From assembly GCA_018398585.1 (NCBI GenBank), contig JAGTTD010000019.1:6051702-6115701 (forward strand): a stretch of DNA of 64,000 nt, written 5' to 3'. Of the stretch, positions 22,950-33,993 are shown piece after piece (the first letter of the stretch is position 1; every line of letters starts with the position of its first letter). The translations under genes and the position numbers were made by a program. The notes below the pieces were generated by a model that saw only the letters and a list, made by a program, of their open reading frames with translations, made no database searches and had not been told where the DNA came from. Source of the DNA: Simmondsia chinensis. Taxonomy: Eukaryota > Streptophyta > Magnoliopsida > Caryophyllales > Simmondsiaceae.

Positions 22950-25530
22950 GGGTGGAATGGAAGAACAACACTGAAACCACTCATATACGGTGTATGATTA
23001 GTTTAAAACCATTATTGACTTAAAACAGCCAACTAACCGTGATAATACACCAATAACACCTAACATAGACTGTGTATGTGTAAAGCTACAAAGCTAAAAA
23101 CCTGAAACACACCAACGCAAATGATTTTACAGAATTTAAACCCTTCATACCCAGTATATGATTAATCATGCACCACTAACTACATGACTTAACACACACC
23201 AACAAAGCATGGTATTACATGTCAGCTACAGCGTGGTATTACACACCAACACAGCGTGGTATTACACCACTTTAAGAAATAATACATGGTGTATGATTTG
23301 CGTTACAACCATAAACAAGTTCATCACACACCTTTTAAAGCTATCATACACGGTGTATGGTTAAGCATACCCCATTCTATACATGAAAGACACCAAAAGG
23401 AGTTCATCATACACCATTCAAAGCTATCATACACAGTGCATGGTTAGACATGCCCCATTCTATACTTGAAAGACACCAAAACTAGTTCACCACATACCTT
23501 TTAAAGCTATTATACACGGTGTATGGTTAAGCATACCCCATTCTATACATGAAAGACACCAAAACGAGTTCATCATACACCATTCAAAGCTATAATATAT
23601 GGTGTATGGTTAAACATACCCCATTCTATACTTAAAAGACACGAAAACAAGTTCATCATTGACCTTTTAAAACTATCATACATGGTGTATGGTTGAACAT
23701 ACCCCATTCTATACTTGAAAGACACCAAAACAAGTTCATCACGTACCTTTTAAAGCTATCATACACAGTGTATGGTTAAGCATACCCCATTCTATACATG
23801 AAAGACACCAAAGCAAGTTCATTTTAAAACTTTAAAAGCTATCATACACGGTGTATGGTTAAGCATACCCCATTCTATACATGAAAGACACCAAAGCAAG
23901 TTCATTTTAAAACTTTAAAAGCTATCATACACGGTGTATGGTTAAGCATACCCCATTCTATACATGAAAGACACCAAAACGAGTCATCATACACCGTTTA
24001 AAGCTATCATACACGGTGTATGGTTAAACATACCCCATTCTATTCTTGAAAGACACCAAAACAAGTTCATCACATACCTTTTAAAGCTATCATACACGGT
24101 GTATGGTTAAGCACACCCCATTCTATACATGAAAGACACCAAAGCAAGTTCATTTTAAAACGCTAAAAGCTATCATACACGGTGTATGGTTAAACACACC
24201 CCATTCTATACTTGAAAGACACCAAAACAAGTCCATTATACACCGTTAAAAGCTATCATATACGGTGTATGGTTAAACATACCCCATTCTATACTTCAAA
24301 GACATCAAAACAAGTTCATCATACACCTTTTAAAGCTATCATACACCGTGTATGGTTGATTTTACACCACTATTGACTTGAAAGACTCTAAAACAAGTTG
24401 ATTTACACCCTTAAAACCTATCATATACGGTGTATGATTGATCATATACCACTACTTGCTTAAAACACACTAAAGCAAGTTGTTTTCACACTATTTAGAC
24501 CAATCATACACGGTGTATGATAAGTCATACCCCACTAATTACTTAAAAAATAACTATATAAGTTGATTTCAACCCATTAAAACCTATCATACACGGTGTA
24601 TGATTTATCATATACCACTAATTACCTAAAACTCACTAAAACAAGTTGGTTTTACACCATTTAGACCAATCACACATGGTGTATGATTGATCATATGCCA
24701 CAAATTACTTGAAACACACCTAAACAAGTTGATTTCACACTATTAAAACCTATCATACACTGTGTACGATTGATCATACACCACTGTTTACTTAATACAC
24801 ACCTAGATAAGTTCGTTTTACAGCATTAAAAGCAATCACACACGGTGTATGATTAATCATACACCACTGTTTACTTGAAACACACAAAGACAAGTTGGTT
24901 TTACACCATTACAACCTATCATACACCGCGTATGATTGATCGTGCACCACTGTTTACTTAAAACACACTAACACAATTTGATTTCACAGCATTAAAACCA
25001 ATCATACACGGTGTATGATTGATCATACACCACTAATGACTTGAAACACACTAACACAAATTGATTTTACACCATCAAAAGCAATCATACACGGTGTATG
25101 ATTAATAATACACCAATGTTTACTTGAAACATACCAAGACAAATTGGTTTTACACCATTACAACCTATCATACACCGTGTATGATTGATTATACACCACT
25201 TTTTACTTGAAACACACTAACACAAGTTGATTTCACACCATTAAAACCTATCATACACGGTGTATAATTGATCATACTCTACTAACTACTTTAAACACAC
25301 CTAAATAAGTTGATTTCACACTATTAAAACCTATCATACACGGTGTATGATTGATTATACTCCACTAATTACTTGAAACACACTTAAACAAGTTGATTTC
25401 ATACCATTAAAATCTATCATACACTGTATATGATTGATCCTACACCAGTAATTACTTGAAACACACCTGAACAAGTTGATTTCACACTATTAAAACCAAT
25501 CATACCCGGTGTATGATTAATCATATACCC
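22950..25530 (-). repeat. Array E: 83-bp-family repeats, reverse, two subfamilies
   Basis: About 27-30 units in opposite orientation to array A. Landmarks 'cggtgtat' at 23849 and 23932 give the same 83-bp period. From about 23280 to 24350 a homogeneous subfamily with spacer 'ataccccattctatacatga' dominates. From about 24350 to 25530 the units resemble array A ('gattgatcatacaccactaa'). The array lies directly upstream of the transposase start, in the place of its 5' intron. Confidence 0.95.
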
Positions 25531-25532
25531 TT

Positions 25533-25737
25533 AACGAGCTCTTGTCAAGCCCTTATCAAACTGTTCGTGAACATTAGCGAGCCGAGCATCCCCTGTTCGA
25601 ACTCGACTCCTTAAGCTTATAAAGCCTGCTTGAACTCGGCTCGTTAAGCTATCGAGCTCTCCTAATGAACACAAACGAGCCCTAATCGATTTTGAACACG
25701 AGTAGTTCATTGAACGCTCATTTCGTTTACACCTCTA
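25533..25737. mobile_element. hAT-like element fragment
   Basis: Repeated 'gagctc', 'gaactcg' and 'cgttaagct' blocks end in CGTTTACACCTCTA, the inverted form of the TAGAGGTGTAAACG-type end common in plant hAT elements. The left end is missing. It abuts array E and probably removed the right terminus of the large MULE. Confidence 0.45.
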
Positions 25738-26240
25738 CTCACCGCCGGTCATGTCGTCCGCCGCCGCCCTTCTTCTGCGTTATACGCCGGAGATCTTTAA
25801 GTATCATTGTCCCAGCTATTTGATCACTACTGAATTAATAGCCTTTTATTGATAACTTTTTCTGATTTCTTACCACCTTCACTTATAATGTTGGAGCTTC
25901 ATTGAGAGGAACATGGGATCAATGTGACGATCATCACGAATTGCGGCACAATGGCGACTATAAGCGATGAAAACGGGGTTTATATGTACTGCGGATAAAC
26001 CGCGTTTATTAAACGCTGTTTAGAGATAAAACTGGGTTATGGGAACGTGGTTTATGGTGAAAACCGCGTTTATATTATGCGGTTTATTTTGTATGAACCG
26101 CGTTTTGGAAATGCAGTTTACATGAATATAAAACGTGTGTTATAGACGCGGTTTTTATGTATTTTAAATGCATCACCTTGACGCGGTTTACTACAACCGC
26201 TTTTGTAAACGCGGTTCAACAATAGATTTGGAATTATTTT
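25738..26240. repeat. Cluster of AAACCGCGTTTA-type motifs, possible CACTA subterminal region
   Basis: From about 25965 the motif gcggttta/taaaccgc recurs at least ten times in both orientations (e.g. 25996-26022, 26069-26110, 26144, 26190-26230). Motif clusters of this kind are known at the ends of CACTA transposons, but I found no CACTA terminus. The upstream 100 bp starts with a GC-rich 'atgtcgtccgccgccgccct' of unknown origin. Confidence 0.35.
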
Positions 26241-27150
26241 TTTTAGCATTATTTTTTTTATTTTTTTATTTTTCAGCATTATTTGTGGAGCCAACTGTGA
26301 ATTAAAGGCATAAAAGATTTATTAAATTATGAAATAAAATTAATCTAGTTTTAGTTAATACAATATTATATTAATTATATTATTACATTGTTGAATTTAT
26401 GAATTTAATACAAAGATTGTACAAATTTCAGATTTTCGGCCTTTTTTATTGGGTAATATCGCTTTTTTTTTCGGGGGGCGGGGGGCGCGGGGGGGACAGT
26501 GGGTGATATTGCTTTGTGGTTAAGCAAAGTGTAATGCCAACTCAAAGTTTTATTTATTTTCGTATACATTAACAATACAAATGTGAAAAAAAGATCTCTA
26601 ATACATATATATATTACTTTTACGAGAAGGTGACTTTTAAACTAAAAATTTGGTAGAAAAGTGGGAAGGAGATAATGTGAAGTGAAAAGGGGATAATGTC
26701 AGCCACTAGATGAGTGGCAGAATTCGTTCTTTCATAAGGATCATCCCCTTTATATATAGGGCGCGACTCAGGTAAAAAATTAAGAAGTTGAAAGTGAATT
26801 TGGACGACTTATTTGCCTGCTGACATCATCTGCCTATGTACATACTCACCAACCATAGACCTTCTTTTGCTAAATCATTTCTTGCCTTCATATCATAGGT
26901 TTCCATAGTGCATTGCTCCACTGACCAAAAACCCTGATACAAGTGATATACCTTCTACAACATCAGCTTGACGTGGTTATGAGAAAGGAAGGCAAGCCAC
27001 ATATGCCTCTTCATCCAAGTGACAATCTAGTTCTTATCTTGCCTCACCTATGTGTTCTCTTGTTATTGGCACTAGATGGTAGCTCTTCCTTGAGCTCGAG
27101 TTGCTTCTATGGGAATCAACTTATGCTTGGCCACATTCTTGAATTCATGC
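26241..27150. other. No gene seen
   Basis: AT-rich non-coding DNA with one G-rich run at about 26474-26497. Short ORFs are not convincing. Confidence 0.4.
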
Positions 27151-27153
27151 AAG

Positions 27154-27480
27154 TTTTTTTTTTTTTTTTTTGATAATTACCGAGACAAGCTCGAATACAA
27201 AAGTAGGTGCACCTACACAGAGATAGGGCCTACAAAAAGAAACAACACCAAAGGACCAAACAAAGACAAAGATAAGTACATAACAAAGGAAAATCAAAAG
27301 GCCAAAACAAAACAAAAAAGGCCCAAGTAGCAGCGCAAAACAACAGAAACTGCAGGAAAAACGAAACAAATTAAACCAGCAAAACGAAGACCAGTGAAAT
27401 TTGCACCCAGCTAACAACGAAGACGAGGATTCCAATCCTTGAGGCATTCTGTGTCTTGGAACTCCGGGAGTTTAATCTGA
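27154..27480 (-). mobile_element. 5'-truncated LINE 3' end
   Basis: Begins with an 18-T run followed by 'gataattaccgagacaagct'. Read on the minus strand this is a LINE tail ending in AATTATC-poly(A). The same ending is seen at 50257 (minus) and 57330 (plus). No ORF left. The left flank 'gaattcatgcaag' has no clear partner, so no TSD is claimed. Confidence 0.6.
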
Positions 27481-28040
27481 ATCCTAATTCTATCATTTGA
27501 GTACTCAAATGGAACACAAGGAACCCTAATCCTTTGGTAGCTGTGTCCTTGGTTACATGATCGGCTAAAATGGTTATTGAAGCTTGCCTTTGATCATTTC
27601 TCTTTGTCCATATATTACAAATTCTGAAGTAGATTTGGTTGATGCACTGATGTAGCTATCTGCTTCGTTATCTACTATTCCCTATGATTGTAACTCAAGC
27701 TCCTTGACCCGTCGATTTATTTCTTAAGTTTAATTCATCCCTCATGTTTTCATCAACCTAAACCATTCTTCCTCTAACTATTATTGGAAACGCTCTAGAT
27801 TTCATACCAAATTAATACAAGGAATAATGGAAAATGAAACTGTAGAACAAATGCAACAATCTCCCTCAATTAAGGTTGCGAAAACAATAACGAGGGAAGG
27901 GAAGTTAGCTAATCCAATTATTTCAATTAACTAATTCAAACTTTAGGATTTACAAGTCATGAGGTACCCAGTGGATAGACTCCAGTTGAGACTTGAGCTG
28001 AACTATGGCAATAGCTTTGACCCACTTTTCCTAAGTCCCG
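27481..28040. other. No gene seen
   Basis: Non-coding sequence between two LINE fragments. No repeat or coding signal recognised. Confidence 0.35.
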
Positions 28041-28280
28041 TGCTTCAATAGCTTTAGCTCGTCGTTGTTCCAGATTCCTGCCATTTGATTGATCATGTTT
28101 TTGATGTCTCCAGTTGTCGTGTTGGAGGCTCGTGTTGTGCCTGTTTTTGTTTGTCTTCTTGCTTTTTGTTGTCTCTTGTGGCCCCCGTTTTTCTATGGCT
28201 GGACTCAGGTTTCGCTTAGTCGAGCGGCCTGCTTGTTCCACAAACTTGTCGCTAATTATCGAAACAAAAAACAATTCATG
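28041..28280 (+). mobile_element. 5'-truncated LINE 3' end, second subfamily
   Basis: Shares blocks with 36046-36334 ('gaggctcgt', 'tgcctgtttt', 'gactcagg', 'cgagcggcctgc...ttcc') and ends in 'gctaattatcgaaacaaaaaa'. No coding capacity. Confidence 0.6.
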
Positions 28281-29921
28281 TATAGAGTTAAAGTCCAACT
28301 TAAAACACACTTGATTGTACTATAATTATAACTTAATTCCCAATGAAAATTTCAAATAAAATATAAAAATCAAAAACTTGAACGGAAAACAACTCCATCT
28401 CAAATTCTTAGTCTTTCTTCTAGAAGCCAACCTCTCTTGGAATCATAGTTCGTAAAATACGGTTCGGGAATTAAATAGAATTTAATATATTCATATATTA
28501 TTCAGCTATATATACAAAAAATTTAGTCAAAAATTCGTTGACTTATAAAAAATTTATATATGGTTGCACTCATATCTATAAAAATTTCTTCTGAAATACT
28601 GATGGAGTAGAAAGAAATGGAATTCTATTAATTTTGTCTTAGATTTGATGATGTTATTTCTAATCGTGATAATAAAAAGCAAGATACGTTATTAAAAATA
28701 ATGTATAAGCCAATAGTTTAGGAGTTGAAATGATAAATTTTGCAAAATATAATAATTACTTAATTTAGGTATAAGCATGATTATTTTCACCTAATCTTTT
28801 CTTTTTATTTGGAAAAAAGTACGGAAACGTGTTATAAAATGTGTATTAAACAACTAAAGTTAAGAAACACGTATTTTATTATATTTTTTGTAATTATACG
28901 CAAATGCCCTTTTTAAACTGAAAAATACAAATATATGTTTAATATGTCAATTAGATGCGTATTTTACTAACTATGCTTTGAATGTGGACTCGTTCCACCC
29001 CATTTGATTAGGGAGTACACTGTACTTCTAATTGGGCTATGAGTACGCCCAATTGGTGACAGGACCTTACATGGATTCCTCTTCCGTGCATATATGATTC
29101 TTCACCAAAAACTGAGCCAAGTTCTTTGATTTATACTTTCTACCTCATGGTGATTATTTATCATGTTGTCGAGAATTCTTTGAGACTGTTGATCCACGAT
29201 TGCAACGGTCGTCACATTCATCTTAGAGGTCCTGATAGGGCAAATTCGACTTTGAGGCAGTTGTTACCTATATCACGATAATTTATGCTCGGCATCTTTT
29301 TTTTTTTTTTAAATAAGTATCTTATACTTTATATGAATTTTTTTTTTTTTTGGATAAAAAAAATACTTTATATGATCTTATATCTTTATTATTGGAAAAT
29401 TACATGGAACATCAAATCTCAGTCCCATAGCACTTTGTTTGTATTGATACTGACAAAACATAAGTGAATATCGCGTCAACGGTCGATTATTACTCCACTT
29501 TCATTTTGTGAACTTCTTTGAGGACAAAGTTGAGGTGATGTTAATCATATAGGAATATAAGATAATTCATATATTTAAAACTTACTTCTTAATTTTGAAA
29601 TATAATATTTATAAATAATTTATTCGATTTATATGTTAATCTTTGGTGAGATTCACAAACCGTGTGTTTAAATTGAAAGTTGAGGAGTTGAAAGTGTAAA
29701 GTCCGTGGCCTGAGTCCGAATATGTAGCTCCTTTCCTTTCATACTCGAGGGGATCTATGTTTTTTAGTGCATTTTCTGATTACTTGGAAAGTTTTTCTTT
29801 CGATCTCCACAATTTGTTAAATATCACACGTCAGGTAGGCATGCTAGCCTGTACTAGCTTATATGTCAAAGATATATCTTCCATGTTGAGCTGGGTTGTC
29901 TGGGTGAAATTAGATTTATGA
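28281..29921. other. No gene seen
   Basis: 1.6 kb of AT-rich sequence with T-runs near 29299 and 29340. No supported ORF or repeat. Confidence 0.4.
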
Positions 29922-29930
29922 TAAATTATA

Positions 29931-30268
29931 AGGTTATTTACATTAAAAGTTTATGTATTTTTATTTTATTGTGTCAATTTAGTCCCTATATATACTTTTA
30001 GTTGGGTTATGTCACTTTGGTCCTTATAGTATAATTTATGTTAAAATTTCAGTGAAATTTTTGATAACTCGGCCATGGATTCAGTTAAATTGAATCAATG
30101 GGTGGATTTATAATGAGTTACTTGCATCTAACATGATTGTGCCATTAAAAATCGCATCAATAACTTAACTAAAATTTGACCAAGGAACTAAATTGACATA
30201 ATATGAATTATATAGGGACTAAATTAACATAATGAGAAAAATATAGACACTATTAGTGTAAATAACCC
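29931..30268. mobile_element. MULE-like MITE, family 1, copy C
   Basis: 338 bp with ends AGGTTATTTACA and (inverted) GGGTTATTTACA, flanked by a perfect 9-bp duplication TAAATTATA (29922-29930 and 30269-30277). A 9-bp TSD is the Mutator signature and defines the superfamily of the other two copies. Opposite orientation to copies A and B. Non-coding. Confidence 0.9.
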
Positions 30269-30580
30269 TAAATTATATATATATTAGTACCGCAATATTT
30301 GGCATATTAATTTATTAGTTCACAGACTTCGTGAAACAATTTTTTAGTCCAAACAGTTACATGCATTTCATAAAAGAATCCAAATAGCGATATGTAAGGG
30401 TGCAAAATGGGCCACTTTCATTCTTTCATATCGTTGTTTGAATTATTTTATTAAATAGATTAAAAAAGTATTTTTTAAAGTTTGTCAACTAAAAAAATTA
30501 ATATACTCAATCTCAGGATATTAATATGTAATTTATCCTATAATTTACTATCCTCTGAAATATTATTAGTAGTAGGTCTA

Positions 30581-30832
30581 CAACAACAACAAACCAGTGC
30601 CTCAAAGGACTCCCGTATAAGCAGGGTCTAATGGGGGTAGATGTACGCAGCCTTCCCCCTTCTAGGGGCTGCCTAGAAAGGAGACTGTTTTCGAGGACCT
30701 CCAACTTGAAAAGCTTGTCAGCAGCAATAAAGCCTGGCAACCTGGCAGCAAGAGAGAAAATAAACATATAAGCAAGGCAGATAAAGGCAGAGAAATAGCA
30801 GATCGCTAATAAGCCAATAAACAGCTATTAAT
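30581..30832 (-). mobile_element. SINE (Au-like 3' region), minus orientation
   Basis: Starts with (CAA)n and 'ccagtgcctcaaaggact' and carries the 'gtacgcagcctt' block typical of plant Au-type SINEs in reverse. Flanked by a 10-bp duplication AGTAGGTCTA (30571-30580 and 30833-30842). Confidence 0.8.
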
Positions 30833-30842
30833 AGTAGGTCTA

Positions 30843-33812
30843 GTTTCTAATATTTGGGTCCGTAATATGGTTGTTTACATGGTTCGCACTATATCTAAGG
30901 GGGTGTCGAGCATTCCAAAAATTACATAGATACATTGACATTTATCAGCTCATATTATACGGACATTGTATAGGATAGAACTTTTTACTCGATTATTAAG
31001 TAGCACCAAGTGCCCAAGCTGCTTGGCACGCTTTACCCTTAAGGAATCTCCCTGAAGCCACTGCCTAGTTAACCATTGAACATCCGTCACGTATCTTTGT
31101 TAACCATTCTAAGTAAACTCCTCCCTTTAGCTATAAATAAAGAAGATGAAGGCCAAAGTAAGGCGAATGGAAATTAAAGAGATAGTTTGATCCTTTTTTC
31201 GTTTCCTCCAAAAAGAGTTTGAGTTCGACTCCCCCTTCAAAAAACCCGATCAAAAAATCTCGCAACCGATACAGAAAAAGTAATTGTCTGAAATGTTAGA
31301 CCCAATATTATCTGAAAATCCCTCATCCTGCTTTGAATGGGGTCATCATCTGTGAGATGATGATGTTAGTATAACATGATAAGGTTCAGAAATATGATCA
31401 AAAACTATATTGTTAAATTCCTTTTCTTTTTTTTTTTTTTAATGGATGAGTGCGATCACATGCCCTTGGTGCAATAATAATTGGACCCATTTACTGTATG
31501 GTACGGCATTTTATTTTTCTTTTTCCCTGAAAGAAATCATTTTTTATGCAGGTAACGACAACACTAAATTTTTTAATCAAAGTTAGAAAAATTTAACAAT
31601 TCATGTTAAATTATTCAATGAAGTTGCAAATGAATTCCTTCCTTAGTAACCCTTGAACTCAGCCTTCCTATTTGCCGCTTCATCTTTTTCATGCAAAATA
31701 TGAGATATTTTATATTCTATAAGAGTTGTAACGTACCTCAGATGTCAATAATTATGATTCTGATTTGCTAATGGTACTGACATTGATGGATAACTTGAAG
31801 CTGATTATCCCTGATGACTTGATTTGCCAAATCTTGAAGAGAAGGCATATTTTGTCAAGAAACTTTCCCAAAACTTGAAGCTGATTCAGTGAATGTCATT
31901 AAACAACTTTATATTTTAACATGTATCTCAAGGCAATAGCTTTGGTAAAATTATTTTAATAACTAAAAGTATGATATAGTGAAATCAAATAAAACTCCTG
32001 ATATCTTAATCAAGAAGGTTCCAATATCATAAATTTTACGGAAACAATAATCCAGGCCGGTTCTGACAATTTCAAGGCCCCGAGCAAATGTTGCAAATGG
32101 AGCCATTCATATATATTAACATTTCTGTTAATAACAAATAATAATACAATAAATTATAAAATTTTAATTATCAAACTTGTTAGTATTAACTATTAAGGCT
32201 TAAAAACTATAACCCTCAATATATGTGACCCCTAAAACTTTTAGGCTTCAAACAGTCGCTTGAAGGTATGGGTGACTCTTTAACAATCCCAAGAGTTTAA
32301 ACTTTTGGGTGAAACTATTCTATATTTAATCTAATATTTGAATATGTATATTAATGTAATAAATTCGAAACATATACATTAGTCTTTGTCTTATTAAAAG
32401 GAAAACGTAGATGAACATAAAATACAGAGCTGGACCTAGCCCAAATGAACAAGGGCCATTGGATTTTAAGGTTGTGATTTTTAAATATCAATCATTAAAA
32501 TTAATAAGTTTTATCATTAAATTTTTATAAGTTAGTATAATTAGTATGACGCTGTTAAGAGAAATCTTATCATATGAACGGTTTCATCTGAGACTCTAAA
32601 AGTGTCGGGATTAGCCTGATAAAACATAGAACATGGTCATAAAATTGCCTGATTGAATGGATCAAACCACATTTATCAAGCAGGTTGTGATTCAATCAAC
32701 CAAAAACGTGTTATGATATTGCAGTCAGATTTAATGTTATGTTGGGATGTCACCCATTTGAAAGCATGTTGCTTCAATTTGAAGTATGCAGTAGATGGTA
32801 CCCAAATCGAAGAATGGATTTGATGGGTTGGTTTTGTTGTTCGGGTTTAGGTGTTGCTGTACTTGGGTTGGAAAGCTTTTGGTTGTTCAGGTTCTTTTAT
32901 TATTTTAGATGTGTGTTTGATGCCATCTTTGATGGCCTTAGTTGCATGATATTTTGTTACTTGGTTAGTGCCTGCTTGGGAGATTCTTTTTGTTTTCATT
33001 TAAGGCTTTCGAAGTTTGATAGATGTCCTTGTTATGAGGGTTCATGTTCGGTGATCCTTCTAGGTTGAATCATTATTGCATTTTTTTACGTATTTCGTGT
33101 TTTTTCGGTGTGCTTTTGTTCTCTTTTGAGCTATGTTCTCTTCCTTTGTTAAGAATTTTAGTCTTACTTCCATATATAAATTTGGTATTATCTATATTGA
33201 ATTTGTAGTTCGATCCTGTTAACACTAAACGAAATCTAATTTTTCACAATAAATTTTAGCAGCCTGGAAAAAAAAAATGTCATTTCTAAAAGCATATTTG
33301 CAACAACAAAAATTATAAAGTTGCTAAAGTTATTTTCAAAAGCAATACAATCATTGTCCTCATAAGAACATCGTATCGCAGTGACATATGTTGTTATCAA
33401 AGATCAATTTTATTATTGTATAAAGCTCAATGTAGTATGAAAAAAAGTTATCCCCCGTCGAATCAGTTTATTTGCTTATATAAATAAGTTGTCGAAATAT
33501 TTCAATGAAAAAGTTTTTTTTACTATGTGAAAATGAGTTTTTCTAAAAAGTATAGAAATTATTTTAACACCACTATTGTTAAAAGGTGCTCTCTCATCCA
33601 GTCCAAACCTAAAAGGTGCTAAAATCCAGCTTTATATAAAGTTTTGCAATAAAAGTTATTTTAAAAATCTCACTTTTTATTAATATTTAGTTTCATAAAA
33701 AACTAGAAATTATAATAAACAAATGATTTGTTTACTATTTCATTTTTTAAAGTTTTCCTAATTTTGTTCAAAGCAAAAAATATGATATAAAAGTTAGAAA
33801 AAGTCATTCATA
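30843..33812. other. No supported gene
   Basis: 3 kb of AT-rich DNA. One 109-codon plus-strand ORF (32739-33068) is rich in Cys and Phe, resembles no family I know, and lies in T/G-rich sequence like the LINE 3' regions, so I leave it uncalled. Confidence 0.35.
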
Positions 33813-33829
33813 AGACTCGTTTTCAGTTT

Positions 33830-33927
33830 CAACAATAACAACAACAACATACCCAGTGCCTCAATGGCTCCTACTTGCGCAGGGCTTGGGAGGGTCAAGA
33901 TGTATGCAGCCTTACCTCATCAGGGTG
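33830..33927 (-). mobile_element. 5'-truncated SINE, minus orientation
   Basis: (CAA)n-like start, 'cccagtgcctcaatggct' and 'gtatgcagcctt' blocks, flanked by a perfect 17-bp duplication (33813-33829 and 33928-33944, starting AGACTCGTTTTC). The long exact TSD shows target-primed insertion. Confidence 0.9.
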
Positions 33928-33958
33928 AGACTCGTTTTCAGTTTGTAAACAATAAATA

Positions 33959-33960
<2 letters not shown>

Positions 33961-33990
<30 letters not shown>
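33961..33990. repeat. (TA)n microsatellite
   Basis: Uninterrupted alternating TA tract of about 30 bp. Confidence 0.95.

Positions 33991-33993
<3 letters not shown>

Larger units (their letters stand above)
10400..25532. mobile_element. Large ULP-carrying (Kaonashi-type) Mutator-like element
   Basis: A ~15-kb unit with a plus-strand C48-like protease gene in the left half, a minus-strand mudrA-like transposase gene in the right half, and arrays of one 83-bp repeat in the left (forward) and right (reverse) parts. Known: plant MULEs of the Kaonashi group carry ULP1-like genes. I did not find exact TIRs or a TSD. The left limit is placed where family 1 MITE sequence stops, and the right limit where a hAT fragment begins, so both ends are approximate. 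Coding copies are interrupted, so the element is probably non-autonomous now. Confidence 0.65.

Noticed and set aside
32739..33068. 109-residue Cys/Phe-rich ORF as a possible secreted peptide
   Set aside because: No signal peptide pattern, no family resemblance, and base composition like LINE 3' non-coding sequence.
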